Below the pieces are notes generated by a model. That model did no database searches and was not told where the DNA came from. It saw only the letters and a program-made list of their open reading frames with translations. Below are positions 17,522 to 27,931 of a stretch of DNA of 64,000 nt, in pieces; within the stretch, counting starts at the first letter, position 1, and each line of letters starts with the position of its first letter. The position numbers were made by a program, and so were the translations under genes. Source of the stretch: Accumulibacter sp. (GTDB lineage: Bacteria; Pseudomonadota; Gammaproteobacteria; Burkholderiales; Rhodocyclaceae); contig NZ_JAZKUG010000001.1 of assembly GCF_036625195.1 (NCBI RefSeq), forward strand, positions 558,001-622,000, written 5' to 3'.

Positions 17522-18460
17522 TCAGCGCTCGAGCAGGGGGCGCAGGGTGTCGGCCAGAACCTCTGCGTCGAACTTGGCAACGTAGGAGTCGACACCGACG
17601 GCCTTGCCCATGGCATGGTTGGCCTGTGACGACAGCGACGAGTGCATCACGACCGGAATGCCCGAGAACCGGGCATCCGCCTTGATGTTTCGGGTAAGGA
17701 CGTAGCCATCCATTTCCGGCATCTCGGCGTCCACCAGGATCAGGCGGATCTCGTCACGCAACGTGTTGCGACTCTGCTCGGCGTGCGCCGCAAGCGCCTG
17801 CAGACGGCTCCACGCTTCGGCGCCATTGGTGGCGTGCTTGTGCCGGACGCCGAGCTTGTCCAGCACCTCGGTGATCTTGCGCCGGGCGACCACAGAATCA
17901 TCAACAAAGAAAATGCTGGCATCCTGGTCGACGTTGGCCGGTGGAATATCCACGATGATCGCCTCGCCGAAAGCGTTGGCCAGGATCTGCTCGACGTCGA
18001 GAATCGATACCAGCTTGCCGTCGTCCAGTTCGGTAACCGCGGTGATCAGGCCCTGGTTGGTGGATAGGAGGTTCTCCGGAGCCCTGACCTTCTCCCAGTC
18101 CACGCGGATGATGCGGTCCACTTCATGCACGAGGAAACCGAGGGTCCGCTTGGAATACTCGGCCACCATCATCGTCCTGCCGTACTCGTCGTGGTGCTCC
18201 CCATGCTCCAGAAAGGCAATCAGCGAGAGTACGGGAATCACGTTGCCGCGCAGGGAGATCAAGCCCTCCACTCCGCGCGGCATGTTCGGCGTCTTGGTGA
18301 TAGGCGGCGTCCGTCCGACTTCCCGCACCTTGAAGACGTTGATGCCGAAGGTCTCGCGCGTCCCCAGCGAGAAGAGCAGGATCTCCATCTTGTTCGACCC
18401 GGCGAGACGCGTTCTCGCGTCGACGCCGTCGAGCAGGTTCTTCCTTTCGGCGAACTCCAT
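17522..18460 (-). CDS. cheV: Chemotaxis coupling protein CheV (copy 1)
   Basis: CheV joins a CheW-like coupling domain to a receiver domain and links receptors with CheA. Residues about 20-165 form the CheW-like domain ([24 protein letters not shown]); residues about 180-312 form the receiver ([14 protein letters not shown], phospho-acceptor D244 in [11 protein letters not shown]). It follows the second cheV after 23 bases. The ATG at 18460 has AGGAG upstream. No stand-alone cheW is present in this operon, so CheV may provide the coupling here. Confidence 0.93.
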   Translation of the reverse strand: MEFAERKNLLDGVDARTRLAGSNKMEILLFSLGTRETFGINVFKVREVGRTPPITKTPNMPRGVEGLISLRGNVIPVLSLIAFLEHGEHHDEYGRTMMVAEYSKRTLGFLVHEVDRIIRVDWEKVRAPENLLSTNQGLITAVTELDDGKLVSILDVEQILANAFGEAIIVDIPPANVDQDASIFFVDDSVVARRKITEVLDKLGVRHKHATNGAEAWSRLQALAAHAEQSRNTLRDEIRLILVDAEMPEMDGYVLTRNIKADARFSGIPVVMHSSLSSQANHAMGKAVGVDSYVAKFDAEVLADTLRPLLER

Positions 18461-18483
18461 CCTATCGCTCCTGTGAGGTCCGT

Positions 18484-19455
18484 TCAGCAGGATGGCAGCG
18501 CTGGCACACCGCCACCCTGCAGCCTGCGCGTCAGCGTTTCCGAAAGCCGCTGCGGTTCGAACTTGGGCACATACTCGTCAACGCCGACGGATTTGCCGAG
18601 CTGCTGGTTCGACATGCCCGACAGCGACGAGTGCATGATGACCGGAACCCCGGCAAAGCGGGGATCGGACTTGATCTTCTTGGTCAAGATGTAACCATCC
18701 ATCTCGGGCATCTCGATGTCCGTCAGGACAAGACTGATCAGGTCGCTGACTGGCTGACCGGAGGCCTGGGCGTAGGCAGCCATCTTCTCCAGTTCCAGCC
18801 AGGCGTCGAGACCGTTGATCGCGGCAACGTACTTGACCCCCATCGCCCCCAGGGTACGCTCGATCTGCTTGCGCGCAACCGAGGAATCGTCGGCGAAGAA
18901 GACTGTCAGACGCGGGTTGTCGAGTGGCTTGATGTTGCGGTAAACGATCTCGTCGTCGTAGTTGGTGGTTTCGGAGAGGATCTTCTCGACATCCATCATC
19001 ATCACCAGGCGGCCATCCGGCAACTCGGTGACGGCCGTCACCAAACCACCCAGCTCGGCCAGCAACATCGCCGGCGGCACCCGCATCTGCCCCCAGTCGA
19101 GGCGTAGGATGGTATCCACGCCCTCCACCAGAAAGCCCTGGGTATGGCCCGCGTACTCGGTGATGATCATGATCGAACGTGGCGTTTGCGTGTCGACCCG
19201 GGCATAGCGGGCGAGATCCACGACTGGCACCAGCGCACCGCGCAGGCTGACCATGCCCTCGACCGAGGGCGGCATCTCGGGCGCCGCCGTGATCGGAGGC
19301 GTGCGCATCACTTCGCGCACCTTGAAGACGTTGATGCCGAAGGTTTCGCGACGCCCGGTACGCGCATCGGTACCGAGCGAGAAAAGCAGGATCTCCAGCT
19401 TGTTGGTTCCGGCCAGCTTGGTCCGGGCATCAATGTTCTTCAGCAAGTCCGACAT
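18484..19455 (-). CDS. cheV: Chemotaxis coupling protein CheV (copy 2)
   Basis: This second CheV has the same layout: a CheW-like domain ([20 protein letters not shown], from about residue 18) and a receiver with D246 in LTDIEMPEMDG. The ATG at 19455 (MSDLLKNIDARTKL) has AGAGGAAG upstream; longer in-frame starts look non-coding. It is clearly paralogous to the gene just downstream but is not a recent copy, since the two differ at many positions. It carries a small DARTGR insertion in the first domain. Confidence 0.93.
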   Translation of the reverse strand: MSDLLKNIDARTKLAGTNKLEILLFSLGTDARTGRRETFGINVFKVREVMRTPPITAAPEMPPSVEGMVSLRGALVPVVDLARYARVDTQTPRSIMIITEYAGHTQGFLVEGVDTILRLDWGQMRVPPAMLLAELGGLVTAVTELPDGRLVMMMDVEKILSETTNYDDEIVYRNIKPLDNPRLTVFFADDSSVARKQIERTLGAMGVKYVAAINGLDAWLELEKMAAYAQASGQPVSDLISLVLTDIEMPEMDGYILTKKIKSDPRFAGVPVIMHSSLSGMSNQQLGKSVGVDEYVPKFEPQRLSETLTRRLQGGGVPALPSC

Positions 19456-19564
19456 ATATCTTCCTCTTGCAGGAGTCAGCGCCGATCGAATCGCCGACAT
19501 CTTAATCGAATCGTCGTCCGCGCGCCAAGGTCGCCTGTGGTGTCGTCCGTGTGCCCTTTCCGCT

Positions 19565-21265
19565 TCACACCTCGGTCCTGTAGCCAATGCGGAAGCCTCC
19601 CCAGTGGCGGCCCTTGACATAGATCGGAGCGGAAATGTCGTGCATCAACTCACCTGTGTCGCGGCGATAGGTCTGCAGCAGGAACGAATGCTCGTGACCG
19701 CCGCAACGCTTTCCGACCGGGTCGTCGAAAATGCGCTTGCTGCGGTTGCGCACGAAATCGATCTTTTCGTCACCGGTCAGAGGTTGCGCGAACACCCGGT
19801 TGTGGGTCGGCACATAACCATTGCGGTCGATACAGATAGCGTAGACCAGGCAATGGTGCTGCGCCAGAACCTGCTCCTGCAGGGGTGCCACAGCCTGATC
19901 GGTGAACTCGTCGAAGCGCGTCCGGTACTTCGGTGGCCGAGTATTCGGCAGCGGTTGGTAGCGCTCATCGAACAGATCGTCCACGCCGATCCTGCCAGCA
20001 TCGACGGCGCCATCGAGGAGTTTGCCGACTGCCCGGGCTGCCTCGGTGACGATGTCGGGCATGCGGGTATGGACGCCCACGGCCTGCTCACCGGCCGCCC
20101 CCAATCTGAAGACGTTGCCGACTTCCTTCAGGTTTTCGGCCAGGCACTCGACGTGGTCTACCGCCAGCAGCGTCTGCCCGCTGACCTCGCTGTTCGCCTC
20201 GGCCATCTGCCTGATGTTGCGCACGTGCTCGGCGATGCTCGCGCCGGTGCGCGTCTGCTGGGCGACCGCAGCGGCGATCGCCTCCACCTTCTCGAGTGTC
20301 TGCCTTGCCCCACTGTTGATGCCGTCAAGCGCCTGTGCTGCCTGCCGTGCGAGTTCGGCACCCTTCCGCGCCTGACCGCTGCCGGCCTCGATGCTGGCAA
20401 TCGCCGATTGCGTCTCGCCCTGGATGGCGGTGATCATCTGGCTGATCTCGCCGGTTGCCTGCGAGGTTCGTTCCGCAAGCTTGCGCACCTCGTCGGCGAC
20501 GACGGCGAATCCACGCCCGTGCTCACCCGCCCGCGCCGCTTCGATGGCTGCATTGAGGGCCAGCAGATTCGTCTGGTCGGCGATTTCGCGAATTGTCTGG
20601 ACAATGCCGCTGATGGCTCGGGATCGTTCGCCGAGCGCACCGACCACGGCCGCCGACTGGCTCACCGAGGCAGCGATCTGCTCCATCTCTGCCGATGCCA
20701 TGCGGGCAATCGACATTCCGTCGCTGGACAGACTGTTCGATCGCTCGGCGATACCCGCCGTTTCGCTGGCTTTCTCGCTCACCTCGTTCAACTGGAGGGT
20801 CAGACTGGCCATCTCGTCGGCAGTCGCCAGGGCGGCATCCCGCTGCTCGTTCGATCCGGCTGCCACCCGCCGGGCATCACCGATCAGCTGCTGCGAAGCG
20901 CTGCCAACCTCGATCGAGTTGAACAACAGCTTGCCAACGATGATGGCGAAGCTCTCCATCAGGCGGTTGTAGTCGGCTGCAACAAGCGCCAGTTCATCCC
21001 CCCCGACGGCGGCTGCGCGTCTGGTCAGGTCGCCATCGGCGTAGGTTCCCGTGATCACTGCCCGCAATCCTTGCAGCCGACCCAGCAGGCTGCGCTCGAC
21101 GATCACGGACATGGCGACTGCAGCGAGGAGCGCGAGTCCCGTCGCCGGCAACCAGCCGGACATGCCGCCACCCAGGACGGAATGACCCAGCCAGCCAGCT
21201 GCGACCGTCAGCAGCACCATCGACAGCAGCGCTGCACGGATTCTCCACGCCAGCCCTATCATCAT
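19565..21265 (-). CDS. Methyl-accepting chemotaxis protein with a C-terminal sensor-like domain
   Basis: This 566-residue receptor has two close membrane helices near the N-terminus (about residues 8-30 and 37-60) with only a few residues between them, so there is no periplasmic sensor. A HAMP-like segment follows, then the MCP signalling region with the hairpin tip ([24 protein letters not shown], about residues 235-258). After it come about 170 more residues resembling a Cache/PAS-type sensor ([46 protein letters not shown]). Sensing is thus probably cytoplasmic. It heads the chemotaxis operon behind a sigma-28-like promoter. Confidence 0.9.
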   Translation of the reverse strand: MMIGLAWRIRAALLSMVLLTVAAGWLGHSVLGGGMSGWLPATGLALLAAVAMSVIVERSLLGRLQGLRAVITGTYADGDLTRRAAAVGGDELALVAADYNRLMESFAIIVGKLLFNSIEVGSASQQLIGDARRVAAGSNEQRDAALATADEMASLTLQLNEVSEKASETAGIAERSNSLSSDGMSIARMASAEMEQIAASVSQSAAVVGALGERSRAISGIVQTIREIADQTNLLALNAAIEAARAGEHGRGFAVVADEVRKLAERTSQATGEISQMITAIQGETQSAIASIEAGSGQARKGAELARQAAQALDGINSGARQTLEKVEAIAAAVAQQTRTGASIAEHVRNIRQMAEANSEVSGQTLLAVDHVECLAENLKEVGNVFRLGAAGEQAVGVHTRMPDIVTEAARAVGKLLDGAVDAGRIGVDDLFDERYQPLPNTRPPKYRTRFDEFTDQAVAPLQEQVLAQHHCLVYAICIDRNGYVPTHNRVFAQPLTGDEKIDFVRNRSKRIFDDPVGKRCGGHEHSFLLQTYRRDTGELMHDISAPIYVKGRHWGGFRIGYRTEV

Positions 21266-21307
21266 CGTCGTCTCCTCGTCGTCGCTGCAGCGCTCTTCAT
21301 CATCAGC

Positions 21308-21334
21308 AAAACGGCAGAAAAAGCCCGACCTTTA
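21308..21334 (-). promoter_or_regulatory. Sigma-28-like promoter for the chemotaxis operon
   Basis: On the minus strand TAAAGGTC, 11 bases, GCCGTTTT matches the sigma-28 layout with exact spacing; the -35 half and the GCCG core agree and the last bases diverge. It lies 43 bases before the MCP start. It would place the MCP-cheV-cheV-cheY-cheZ-cheA operon under FliA, as in other flagellated bacteria. Confidence 0.65.
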
Positions 21335-21429
21335 GCGACTTCGCCAAATCGGCGCGGTCGCCGCCGCCGTTGCGGGCCAAGCTGCGCAGCTGCGTCGCGA
21401 CTGGCGCCGCTCGCAGCCGGTTCCGGCGC

Positions 21430-23481
21430 TCAGTCGGCCAGCGGTTCGTGGATGGTCACCCGCGCCGCACGGCCACGAACCGCCACGCGGTCAAGCTCGC
21501 GGCACGGCCAGTCGCCGAGCTGCTGCCGCGTCGCCTCACCGACGATCACCCCGGCGTCGTATTGCGCCGACAGGCCCTGCAAGCGTGCTGCCAGATTCAC
21601 GGCATCGCCAAGTACGGTATAGGCCCGTCGATGCCGCGAACCCATGTCGCCGACGACCATGACGCCGCTGTTGATGCCGATGCCGATGCGCAGCGGCGGC
21701 CAGCCACGCACTGCCAGCAGCCGATTGACGGCCGGCAACGCTGCCTGCATCGCCAGGCCGGTGGCAACCGCGTGCCGCGCGTGCAGCGGGTCGGCAACCG
21801 GTGCCCCCCAGAAGGCGACGATGGCGTCACCGACATACTTGTCGAGTGTGCCTCGGTGCGCCCGGATGACATCGGTCATCGCCGACAGGTAGTCGTTCAT
21901 CATCGTCGCCAGCTCATCCGCCGGCATCTGTTCGGCGATCGTCGTGAACCCGCGGATATCGGCGAAGAGCACCGTCAATTCGGCACTGCGACCGCGCATG
22001 TCGTAGCGCTCGGGGTCACGGCTCATTTCGTCCACAAGCTCCGGTGGTACGTACTGACCGAAGAGCGCCGTCAGCCGGCGGCGGGCGCGCGACTCGACGA
22101 AGGAGCCGAAGAACAGTTGCAGCGCCAGGAGCAGCAGCAGCAAACAAAGGCTGGCCGCAGCCGGCAGAACCAGCCCGGCCGCTCCCCAGGCGAGCATGAT
22201 GAGGACGGCCAGCAGGACGACGAGCATCACGGTCAGGCCAACCGCAGCCTGAGGTGACAGTCGCGGCAGCAGCCGCAGCAGCAGCAGAGCGAGAAGAGAC
22301 AGCACGGCCACTTCGAGCGGCGTCGTCCAGGCTGGCGCGTGCGGCAGCGTTCCGGCGAGCAACCCGGCTAGCAGATTGGCATGCACCTCGACTCCCGGAA
22401 GCAGCTCATTGACTGGCGTGACCCGCTGATCGAGCAAACCCGGAGCGCTGCTGCCGAGGAGAACGATCCGCCCGCGAAGGGCTTCGCCAGGCAGTCTGCC
22501 GGCGGCGACGTCGGCCGCCGAGTGGTAGTGGAAGCCTCCCGCCGCTTGGCGAAACGGCAGCAATACGGCCCCTTGGCGATCCACCGCGATGAGGCGCGAG
22601 CCGCGCGTGCTGTGCAACTCGATGGCAGTCAGCGGCGGCCCGGTGGTCTGCCCTGGCAGCGGGTCGGCGAAGTGCAGCCGCAGCGCCGGATCGCCGAGGA
22701 GCAATCGCGCCATGATCAGCGGTAGTGCACCGTGGATCTGATCGGCATGCCTCGCCAGCAACCAGCCGCGCCGGACTACACCGTCAGGATCGACCGGTGC
22801 GCCAAGGAAACCACCGCCCGCTGCCACCTGCTGCAGCAGCGGCAGGTTGGCACCATGACCCGGCCAGTCTGTCAGACCGGTTGCCTGAGCGCGCTCGCCA
22901 GCATCGATCGGCAAAGCTGGCGGCAGCATACCGCTCCTCGTCGCAGCCGGGCCAGTGGACAGGTGGAAACCAAGCACCACCGGATGTCGCCGCAGGACGT
23001 CGGCGAGTCGGCCATCGTAGTCGAGTGTCGGCCTTAGGCCTTCGACGGCGGCGCAAAAGGCAGCGTTCTGTCGCAGGGGCCCGCGTGTCAGTGCCTCCAG
23101 AACGGGCAATCCGGAGCTTTCGTCGGCCTCCGCCAGGATGAGGTCGAGGCCGAGCAGCAGCGCCCCATAATCAGTGAAGATCCGTTCGATCAGCTCCGCC
23201 AGCCGGGCACGGTTCCACGGCCAGCGCCCGAGCTCGGCCAGCGAACGCTCATCGATATCGACGACGACGACGCTCTCATCGATCGGCGCCTGCGCAAACC
23301 AGCGCACGCGGGCATCGTACAAGGCTGCGTCGAGTCGGTTGAGGACATCGAGCTCGATGAAACGCAGGCTGTGTGCCACGAGCACGCCGAGCAGCAGCAG
23401 CCCAAGCAGACCGCGCCAGCTGGCAACTGAAAGGCCCCGTCGGATCTTCGCCGCCCAGTCAGCGAAGCTTGATCTCGACAC
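21430..23481 (-). CDS. CHASE2-domain class III adenylate/guanylate cyclase
   Basis: This membrane enzyme probably makes cAMP or cGMP in response to an extracytoplasmic signal. After an N-terminal helix there is a CHASE2 sensor ([21 protein letters not shown] onward, about residues 65-345), three membrane helices (about 355-440) and a class III cyclase domain ([47 protein letters not shown]) with metal-binding aspartates present. No ATG is available near the start; the GTG at 23481 overlaps the OmpA gene by 23 bases, and a TTG at 23571 is an alternative. It is the third gene of a fecR-ompA-cyclase operon. Confidence 0.88.
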   Translation of the reverse strand: MSRSSFADWAAKIRRGLSVASWRGLLGLLLLGVLVAHSLRFIELDVLNRLDAALYDARVRWFAQAPIDESVVVVDIDERSLAELGRWPWNRARLAELIERIFTDYGALLLGLDLILAEADESSGLPVLEALTRGPLRQNAAFCAAVEGLRPTLDYDGRLADVLRRHPVVLGFHLSTGPAATRSGMLPPALPIDAGERAQATGLTDWPGHGANLPLLQQVAAGGGFLGAPVDPDGVVRRGWLLARHADQIHGALPLIMARLLLGDPALRLHFADPLPGQTTGPPLTAIELHSTRGSRLIAVDRQGAVLLPFRQAAGGFHYHSAADVAAGRLPGEALRGRIVLLGSSAPGLLDQRVTPVNELLPGVEVHANLLAGLLAGTLPHAPAWTTPLEVAVLSLLALLLLRLLPRLSPQAAVGLTVMLVVLLAVLIMLAWGAAGLVLPAAASLCLLLLLLALQLFFGSFVESRARRRLTALFGQYVPPELVDEMSRDPERYDMRGRSAELTVLFADIRGFTTIAEQMPADELATMMNDYLSAMTDVIRAHRGTLDKYVGDAIVAFWGAPVADPLHARHAVATGLAMQAALPAVNRLLAVRGWPPLRIGIGINSGVMVVGDMGSRHRRAYTVLGDAVNLAARLQGLSAQYDAGVIVGEATRQQLGDWPCRELDRVAVRGRAARVTIHEPLAD

Positions 23482-24061
23482 GGCGGTTGCGGGGCTCGGC
23501 CACGCCGTCCTCGGTAAAGACCACCGGCTCGCGCTCGCCCCGACCGACGACAGTGATCGCAGCGGCCGCAACGCCGGCCTGGATCAGTTGCTCTCTCCCC
23601 GCCTCGGCGCGGCGCAGCGACAGCCGGTCATTGGCCTCGGGGCTGCCGACGCGGTCGGTATGTCCGATGACGATGGCCTCCGGCGCTGGCAGGCTGGCAA
23701 GCTGTTCACGAATCATCGGCAACTTGCTGCGCGACTCGGGGGTCAGGACTGTGGTTCCGGTTTCAAAATGGACGACGTAAATGCGAGGGCGTGCCGGTTG
23801 CAGGTCGAGCAGACGGCCATACGTATCGCGCACCATGCGTGCACTGCTGGTCAGCCGGCGCGGCGTGCCACCGTGGACATCGACTCCGCTGTATGGCTCG
23901 GAGAGCAGGATCTCGCCACCGGCAGCCGTCACCGAAAGCGCACCGACGCGCCCATCCGGCCCGGGCAACAGCAGAACGTGGTCGGATACTCGCGAACAGG
24001 CGACCGAACAGGTGGCGAGTGCCAGCCAGACGACGCAGGGGACGATCCGGACGCAACTCAT
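23459..24061 (-). CDS. OmpA-family lipoprotein
   Basis: This 200-residue protein has a lipoprotein signal peptide (hydrophobic [13 protein letters not shown], lipobox cysteine about residue 22) and a C-terminal OmpA-like peptidoglycan-binding domain ([44 protein letters not shown], ending [10 protein letters not shown]). It should sit in the outer membrane and hold the wall. It overlaps the FecR gene by 4 bases and the cyclase gene by 23, so the three are translationally linked. Confidence 0.88.
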   Translation of the reverse strand: MSCVRIVPCVVWLALATCSVACSRVSDHVLLLPGPDGRVGALSVTAAGGEILLSEPYSGVDVHGGTPRRLTSSARMVRDTYGRLLDLQPARPRIYVVHFETGTTVLTPESRSKLPMIREQLASLPAPEAIVIGHTDRVGSPEANDRLSLRRAEAGREQLIQAGVAAAAITVVGRGEREPVVFTEDGVAEPRNRRVEIKLR

Positions 24062-24510
24062 TCGCCTGCCCCGTGGGCTTCGATGATGAACTCGGTGCCC
24101 CTGATGCCGAGGACGACATTCGGCGTCCTGAAGCTGACGTTCTCGGGAGTCTGCCTGGCCAGCAGACCAGTCACAACGCTCAGCGTACCCTTCAACAGCG
24201 TGGTCAGCATGTTGCCTTCGCGCGTCGTCGGGTCAAAGCGGAACTCGTTGATCAACAGCGTGCTGTTCGGTCCCGCGGTGAGGAGGGTGTCATCCGCCAG
24301 CGTGATGCCCACCGCGCCATCGACACCCGTACGAACCCGGTCCCCGACATGCACCGGGCTGCCGACCTGCACCGGCTGCGTCAAACCGGCACGTTCCAGA
24401 TTCACGCTGCCTTCGCAGCGCTTCACCTTGCCGATGCGCTGGCCCGCGTCGGCACTGGCAGTCATGGCGAAGAGGAGCAGCAGGGATGGCAACAGGTGGC
24501 GGAACCTCAA
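24058..24510 (-). CDS. FecR-domain periplasmic protein
   Basis: This is a secreted FecR-like protein of about 150 residues. The TTG at 24510 was chosen: it has GGAGGG about 7 bases upstream and puts a signal peptide ([17 protein letters not shown]) at the N-terminus. The mature part has the FecR core ([34 protein letters not shown]). Stand-alone FecR proteins next to OmpA and CHASE2-cyclase genes recur in betaproteobacteria; the function is unknown, probably envelope sensing. No TonB receptor or FecI sigma gene is nearby, so an iron role is not supported. Confidence 0.82.
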   Translation of the reverse strand: MRFRHLLPSLLLLFAMTASADAGQRIGKVKRCEGSVNLERAGLTQPVQVGSPVHVGDRVRTGVDGAVGITLADDTLLTAGPNSTLLINEFRFDPTTREGNMLTTLLKGTLSVVTGLLARQTPENVSFRTPNVVLGIRGTEFIIEAHGAGE

Positions 24511-24563
24511 TCCCGGACCCTCCCTCCGGTCAGCCGAATCAGTGCCGAGAAAAGCTTGCCAGC

Positions 24564-24584
24564 GCGGTGCAAACCGTGCACCGC
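24564..24584 (-). terminator. Hairpin between fliW and fecR
   Basis: A perfect 8-bp stem (GCGGTGCA / TGCACCGC) with a 5-base loop lies about 95 bases after the fliW stop and 54 bases before the fecR start. There is no T-run, so it may be a weak terminator, an mRNA stabiliser or chance. Confidence 0.3.
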
Positions 24585-24676
24585 CAACATGTGCAGCCAC
24601 GCCCGGCAGCACGCGGCAGTGCAGTCTCGGCATGCTGCCGCACCGACGTCACGGGCGCCCGGCATCCGGCTCGCGA

Positions 24677-25119
24677 TCAGCGCGCCCGATAGAGCAGGGT
24701 CGGATGAACCTCCTGCAGAATCTTCTGCATCGCGCGGCGCCGCTGCAGGTTGAGAATGATCGGCGAGCGGGTGTTGGCAGCAATCGTGCCACCCGCCGCC
24801 GCATCGCGATAGACGATGATCACCACCGCCGCATCTTCGGCACGCTCCAGTTCGAGCTGGGTACAATCGGCATCGGACAGCTCGATCTCGTACTCGAGGT
24901 CCAGTACTCGAGGTCCAGCCCCGGGTCAACGATCGGGAAGGCAACGGCCACATCGTCCAGAGACTGCAGCCAGAAGACCGCCGGCTGCGGCCCTTCCTGG
25001 TGGAAGACCTTGAATCGCCGACAATCGGGAAAGCCGGCAGGGCCAACTGCAAAGGTGAACACGGTGTCCGGATCGACCGGTACATCCTTGAGCCCAAAGC
25101 GCTCGAGATCAATCTTCAT
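24677..25119 (-). pseudogene. fliW: fliW, flagellar assembly factor, frameshifted by a 14-bp tandem duplication
   Basis: The 5' part encodes a typical FliW start ([56 protein letters not shown]). The reading frame then shifts and stops after about 30 unrelated residues. Removing one copy of a 14-base direct repeat (24891-24918) restores a continuous 142-residue FliW, running [33 protein letters not shown] and ending at 24677. FliW binds flagellin and the regulator CsrA. As written the gene cannot give full-length FliW, unless the duplication is an assembly error. Confidence 0.85.
24891..24918. repeat. Exact 14-bp tandem duplication inside fliW
   Basis: TACTCGAGGTCCAG occurs twice in a row (24891-24904 and 24905-24918). 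Fourteen is not a multiple of three, so the second copy breaks the fliW frame. Replication slippage is the simplest cause. Confidence 0.95.
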
Positions 25120-25435
25120 CGCTTACCCCCAATCGACGCAGTTCGAAGCAGCCACCCGAAAGCGCCAATTTAACCTCTTTCATCGCCCGACGGCAAATCT
25201 CGTGGCTGCCAGCTGCCGCCAGCACAAGCCATGCCGACTTGAGTTTTGTCGCCGGATTCTGCATAGTCGTGCCGCTTCGTGGCGCGCTCCGGGGTCCCGA
25301 TGGAGATCCGGCAGCCCGGGGTCGGCGTCGACGACCTCTGCCTGCCGCCATTCCGTCGTCGCTGGCTGCCGTCACCGGAGTATCGTTCACCGCCAGCGCG
25401 AATCCACCGCCAGCCAACCAGATCCCGTAGAGTCC
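25120..25435. other. Divergent intergenic region between fliW and tex
   Basis: This 316-base gap must hold the promoters of the divergent fliW and tex genes. I found no sigma-54 or sigma-28 site and no strong -10/-35 pair on either strand. The reading frames through it show no recognisable protein features. Confidence 0.4.
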
Positions 25436-27760
25436 ATGCCCCGCTTTGAAGATCGAGATGTCTCCCGCCTGATCGCGGCAAGAATCGCCGACGAGATCGG
25501 CTGCCACCCACAGCAGGTTCTGGCAACCGCCGCCCTTCTCGACGAGGGCGCGACAGTCCCCTTCATCGCCCGCTACCGCAAGGAAGCGAGTGGCGGTCTC
25601 GACGACAGCCAGTTGCGGCTTCTCGACGAGCGGCTCAACTACCTGCGCGAGCTCGAAGAGCGGCGCAGCAGCATTCTCGCCTCGATCGACCAACAAGGCC
25701 GCCTGACGGCCGAACGGGCGGACGAGATCATCGCCGCCGAGAGCAAGCAGCGGCTGGAGGATCTCTACCTGCCGTACAAGCCGAAACGGCGCAGCAAGGC
25801 GCAGATGGCCCGCGAGGCCGGTCTCGCCCCGCTCGCCGAACTGCTGCTGACGGCACCGACGCACTCGCCCGACACCGAGGCGGCGTACCATCTGAACCCG
25901 GAGGCGGGTTTCGCCGACACGCGCAGCGTCCTCGATGGCGCGCGCCAGATCCTGATGGAGCGCTTCGCCGAGGATCCCGAGCTGCTGGCAGAACTGCGTG
26001 CCCATCTCGAAGGCCACGCACACCTCAAGGCGACGGTCGTCGGCGGCAAGGAAAGAGAAGCCGCCAAGTTTCAGGACTACTTCGACTACGCCGAGGCGTT
26101 GCTCGCCATCCCCTCACACCGCGCTCTGGCGCTGTTTCGTGGCCGCAATGAAGGGCTGCTGCAACTCACGCTGCTGCTGGACAGCGAACTCGACCCTGCC
26201 CAGGCAGCGACGCGCAATCCCTGTGAAGCCCGCATCGCCGTGCGTTTCGGTGTTCGCGATGCGGGGCGTGCGGCCGACAGGTGGCTGGCCGACACGGTTC
26301 GCTGGGCCTGGCGAATCAGGATCGCGCCGCACTTGGAGGCGGAGTTGCTGGGTGCGCTGCGCGAGCGCGCCGAAGCCGAAGCGATTCGCGTCTTTGGCAA
26401 CAACCTGCACGACCTTCTGCTCGCCGCTCCGGCTGGCCGGCGGCCGACGATGGGCCTCGACCCGGGCCTGCGAACGGGTGTCAAGGTGGCGGTCGTCGAC
26501 CCCACCGGCAGATTGCTCACGACCACCACGGTCTATCCGCACGAGCCACGCCGGGACTGGGAGGGAGCGTTGCACAGTCTGGCCCTCCTCGCACGGCAGC
26601 ATCGCGTCGATCTGATCAGCATCGGCAATGGCACCGCGTCACGCGAGACCGACCGCCTGGTCGGCGAACTCATCCGGCGACATCCGGAGATGCACCTCTG
26701 CAAGGTCGTCGTGTCTGAGGCTGGCGCTTCGGTCTATTCCGCCTCGGAGTACGCCTCGCGCGAGTTCCCGGACCTCGATGTCAGCCTGCGCGGCGCCGTG
26801 TCGATCGCCCGCCGCCTGCAGGATCCCCTTGCCGAACTGGTGAAGATCGATCCCAAAGCCATTGGCGTTGGCCAGTACCAGCACGACGTCAGTCAGAACC
26901 GCCTTGCCAAGGCGCTCGATGCGGTCGTCGAGGACTGCGTCAATGCGGTCGGAGTCGAGGTCAACACCGCGTCGGTGCCGCTGCTCGCCAGTGTCTCCGG
27001 CCTCAACCCGACACTGGCGGCGAACATCGTTGCCCACCGTGACCAACATGGGCCGTTCCGCAACCGCCAGCAACTGCGGGCTGTGCCGCGCCTCGGTGAG
27101 CGGGCGTTCGAACTGGCGGCCGGCTTCCTGCGCGTCGGCGAAGGCGACAACCCGCTCGACCGCTCGGCCGTCCATCCGGAAGCCTATCCCGTGGTCGAGC
27201 GAATCCTCGCCGACACGCAAAGAAGCATCGGCGACCTGATTGGTGACTCACGGACGCTGCGGGCGTTGCCGGCCGAAAAGTACGTCGACGAACGCTTCGG
27301 CCTGCCCACCGTCAACGACATCATCAAGGAACTCGAGAAGCCGGGTCGCGACCCTCGTCCGGAGTTCCGCACCGCAGCCTTTCGCGAGGGCGTCGAGACG
27401 ATCAGGGATCTGCGGCCGGGCATGATCCTCGAAGGCGTGGTCAGCAACGTCGCCAACTTCGGCGCCTTCGTCGACCTGGGCGTTCATCAGGATGGCCTGG
27501 TGCACGTCTCGGCAATCGCAGAGCGTTTCGTCAGGGACCCGCGTTCGGTGGTCAAGGCCGGCGACGTGGTGACCGTCAAGGTGCTCGAGGTCGACCTGGA
27601 CAGGAAGAGAATCGCGCTCAGCATGCGCCTCGCTGACGAGCCGCCGGGTGTGGCCAGGACGGCGGCCGTGACTCTCGCTGCACGGGAGCGGCAACATCGG
27701 CAGAAGCAGACCGCGCCGGACAGCGCAATGGCCAGCGCTTTTGCGCGGCTGCGGCAGTAG
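25436..27760 (+). CDS. tex: Tex family RNA-binding transcription factor
   Basis: Tex is a conserved cytoplasmic nucleic-acid-binding protein linked to transcription elongation and stress tolerance. From the ATG at 25436 the 774-residue protein shows all family parts: N-terminal helical domain ([30 protein letters not shown]), YqgF/RuvC-like domain ([16 protein letters not shown]), helix-hairpin-helix region ([26 protein letters not shown]) and a C-terminal S1 domain ([18 protein letters not shown], about residues 655-725). An open frame extends far upstream but is antisense to other genes, so the internal ATG was used. Confidence 0.95.
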   Translation: MPRFEDRDVSRLIAARIADEIGCHPQQVLATAALLDEGATVPFIARYRKEASGGLDDSQLRLLDERLNYLRELEERRSSILASIDQQGRLTAERADEIIAAESKQRLEDLYLPYKPKRRSKAQMAREAGLAPLAELLLTAPTHSPDTEAAYHLNPEAGFADTRSVLDGARQILMERFAEDPELLAELRAHLEGHAHLKATVVGGKEREAAKFQDYFDYAEALLAIPSHRALALFRGRNEGLLQLTLLLDSELDPAQAATRNPCEARIAVRFGVRDAGRAADRWLADTVRWAWRIRIAPHLEAELLGALRERAEAEAIRVFGNNLHDLLLAAPAGRRPTMGLDPGLRTGVKVAVVDPTGRLLTTTTVYPHEPRRDWEGALHSLALLARQHRVDLISIGNGTASRETDRLVGELIRRHPEMHLCKVVVSEAGASVYSASEYASREFPDLDVSLRGAVSIARRLQDPLAELVKIDPKAIGVGQYQHDVSQNRLAKALDAVVEDCVNAVGVEVNTASVPLLASVSGLNPTLAANIVAHRDQHGPFRNRQQLRAVPRLGERAFELAAGFLRVGEGDNPLDRSAVHPEAYPVVERILADTQRSIGDLIGDSRTLRALPAEKYVDERFGLPTVNDIIKELEKPGRDPRPEFRTAAFREGVETIRDLRPGMILEGVVSNVANFGAFVDLGVHQDGLVHVSAIAERFVRDPRSVVKAGDVVTVKVLEVDLDRKRIALSMRLADEPPGVARTAAVTLAARERQHRQKQTAPDSAMASAFARLRQ

Positions 27761-27931
27761 GGCAGGACGTGTGGCAGCACGGCCGTGCCGGGTTGACTGC
27801 TCTGCTGAGAGAGCAAGCCCTGTCCTGGTCCGGCACGATGGGCGTGAGCGGCAAGGGGCGCCACAGAGAAGAGAGAGTGCACGCACCCGCTGAGAACCGC
27901 GAACAGCAGGAGTTCAGTCAGGGGAGAGCGC

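Noticed and set aside
23174..25435. Upstream in-frame extension of tex by about 750 codons
   Set aside because: The extension is antisense to the cyclase, OmpA, FecR and fliW genes and does not resemble Tex; the ATG at 25436 gives the family-typical length.
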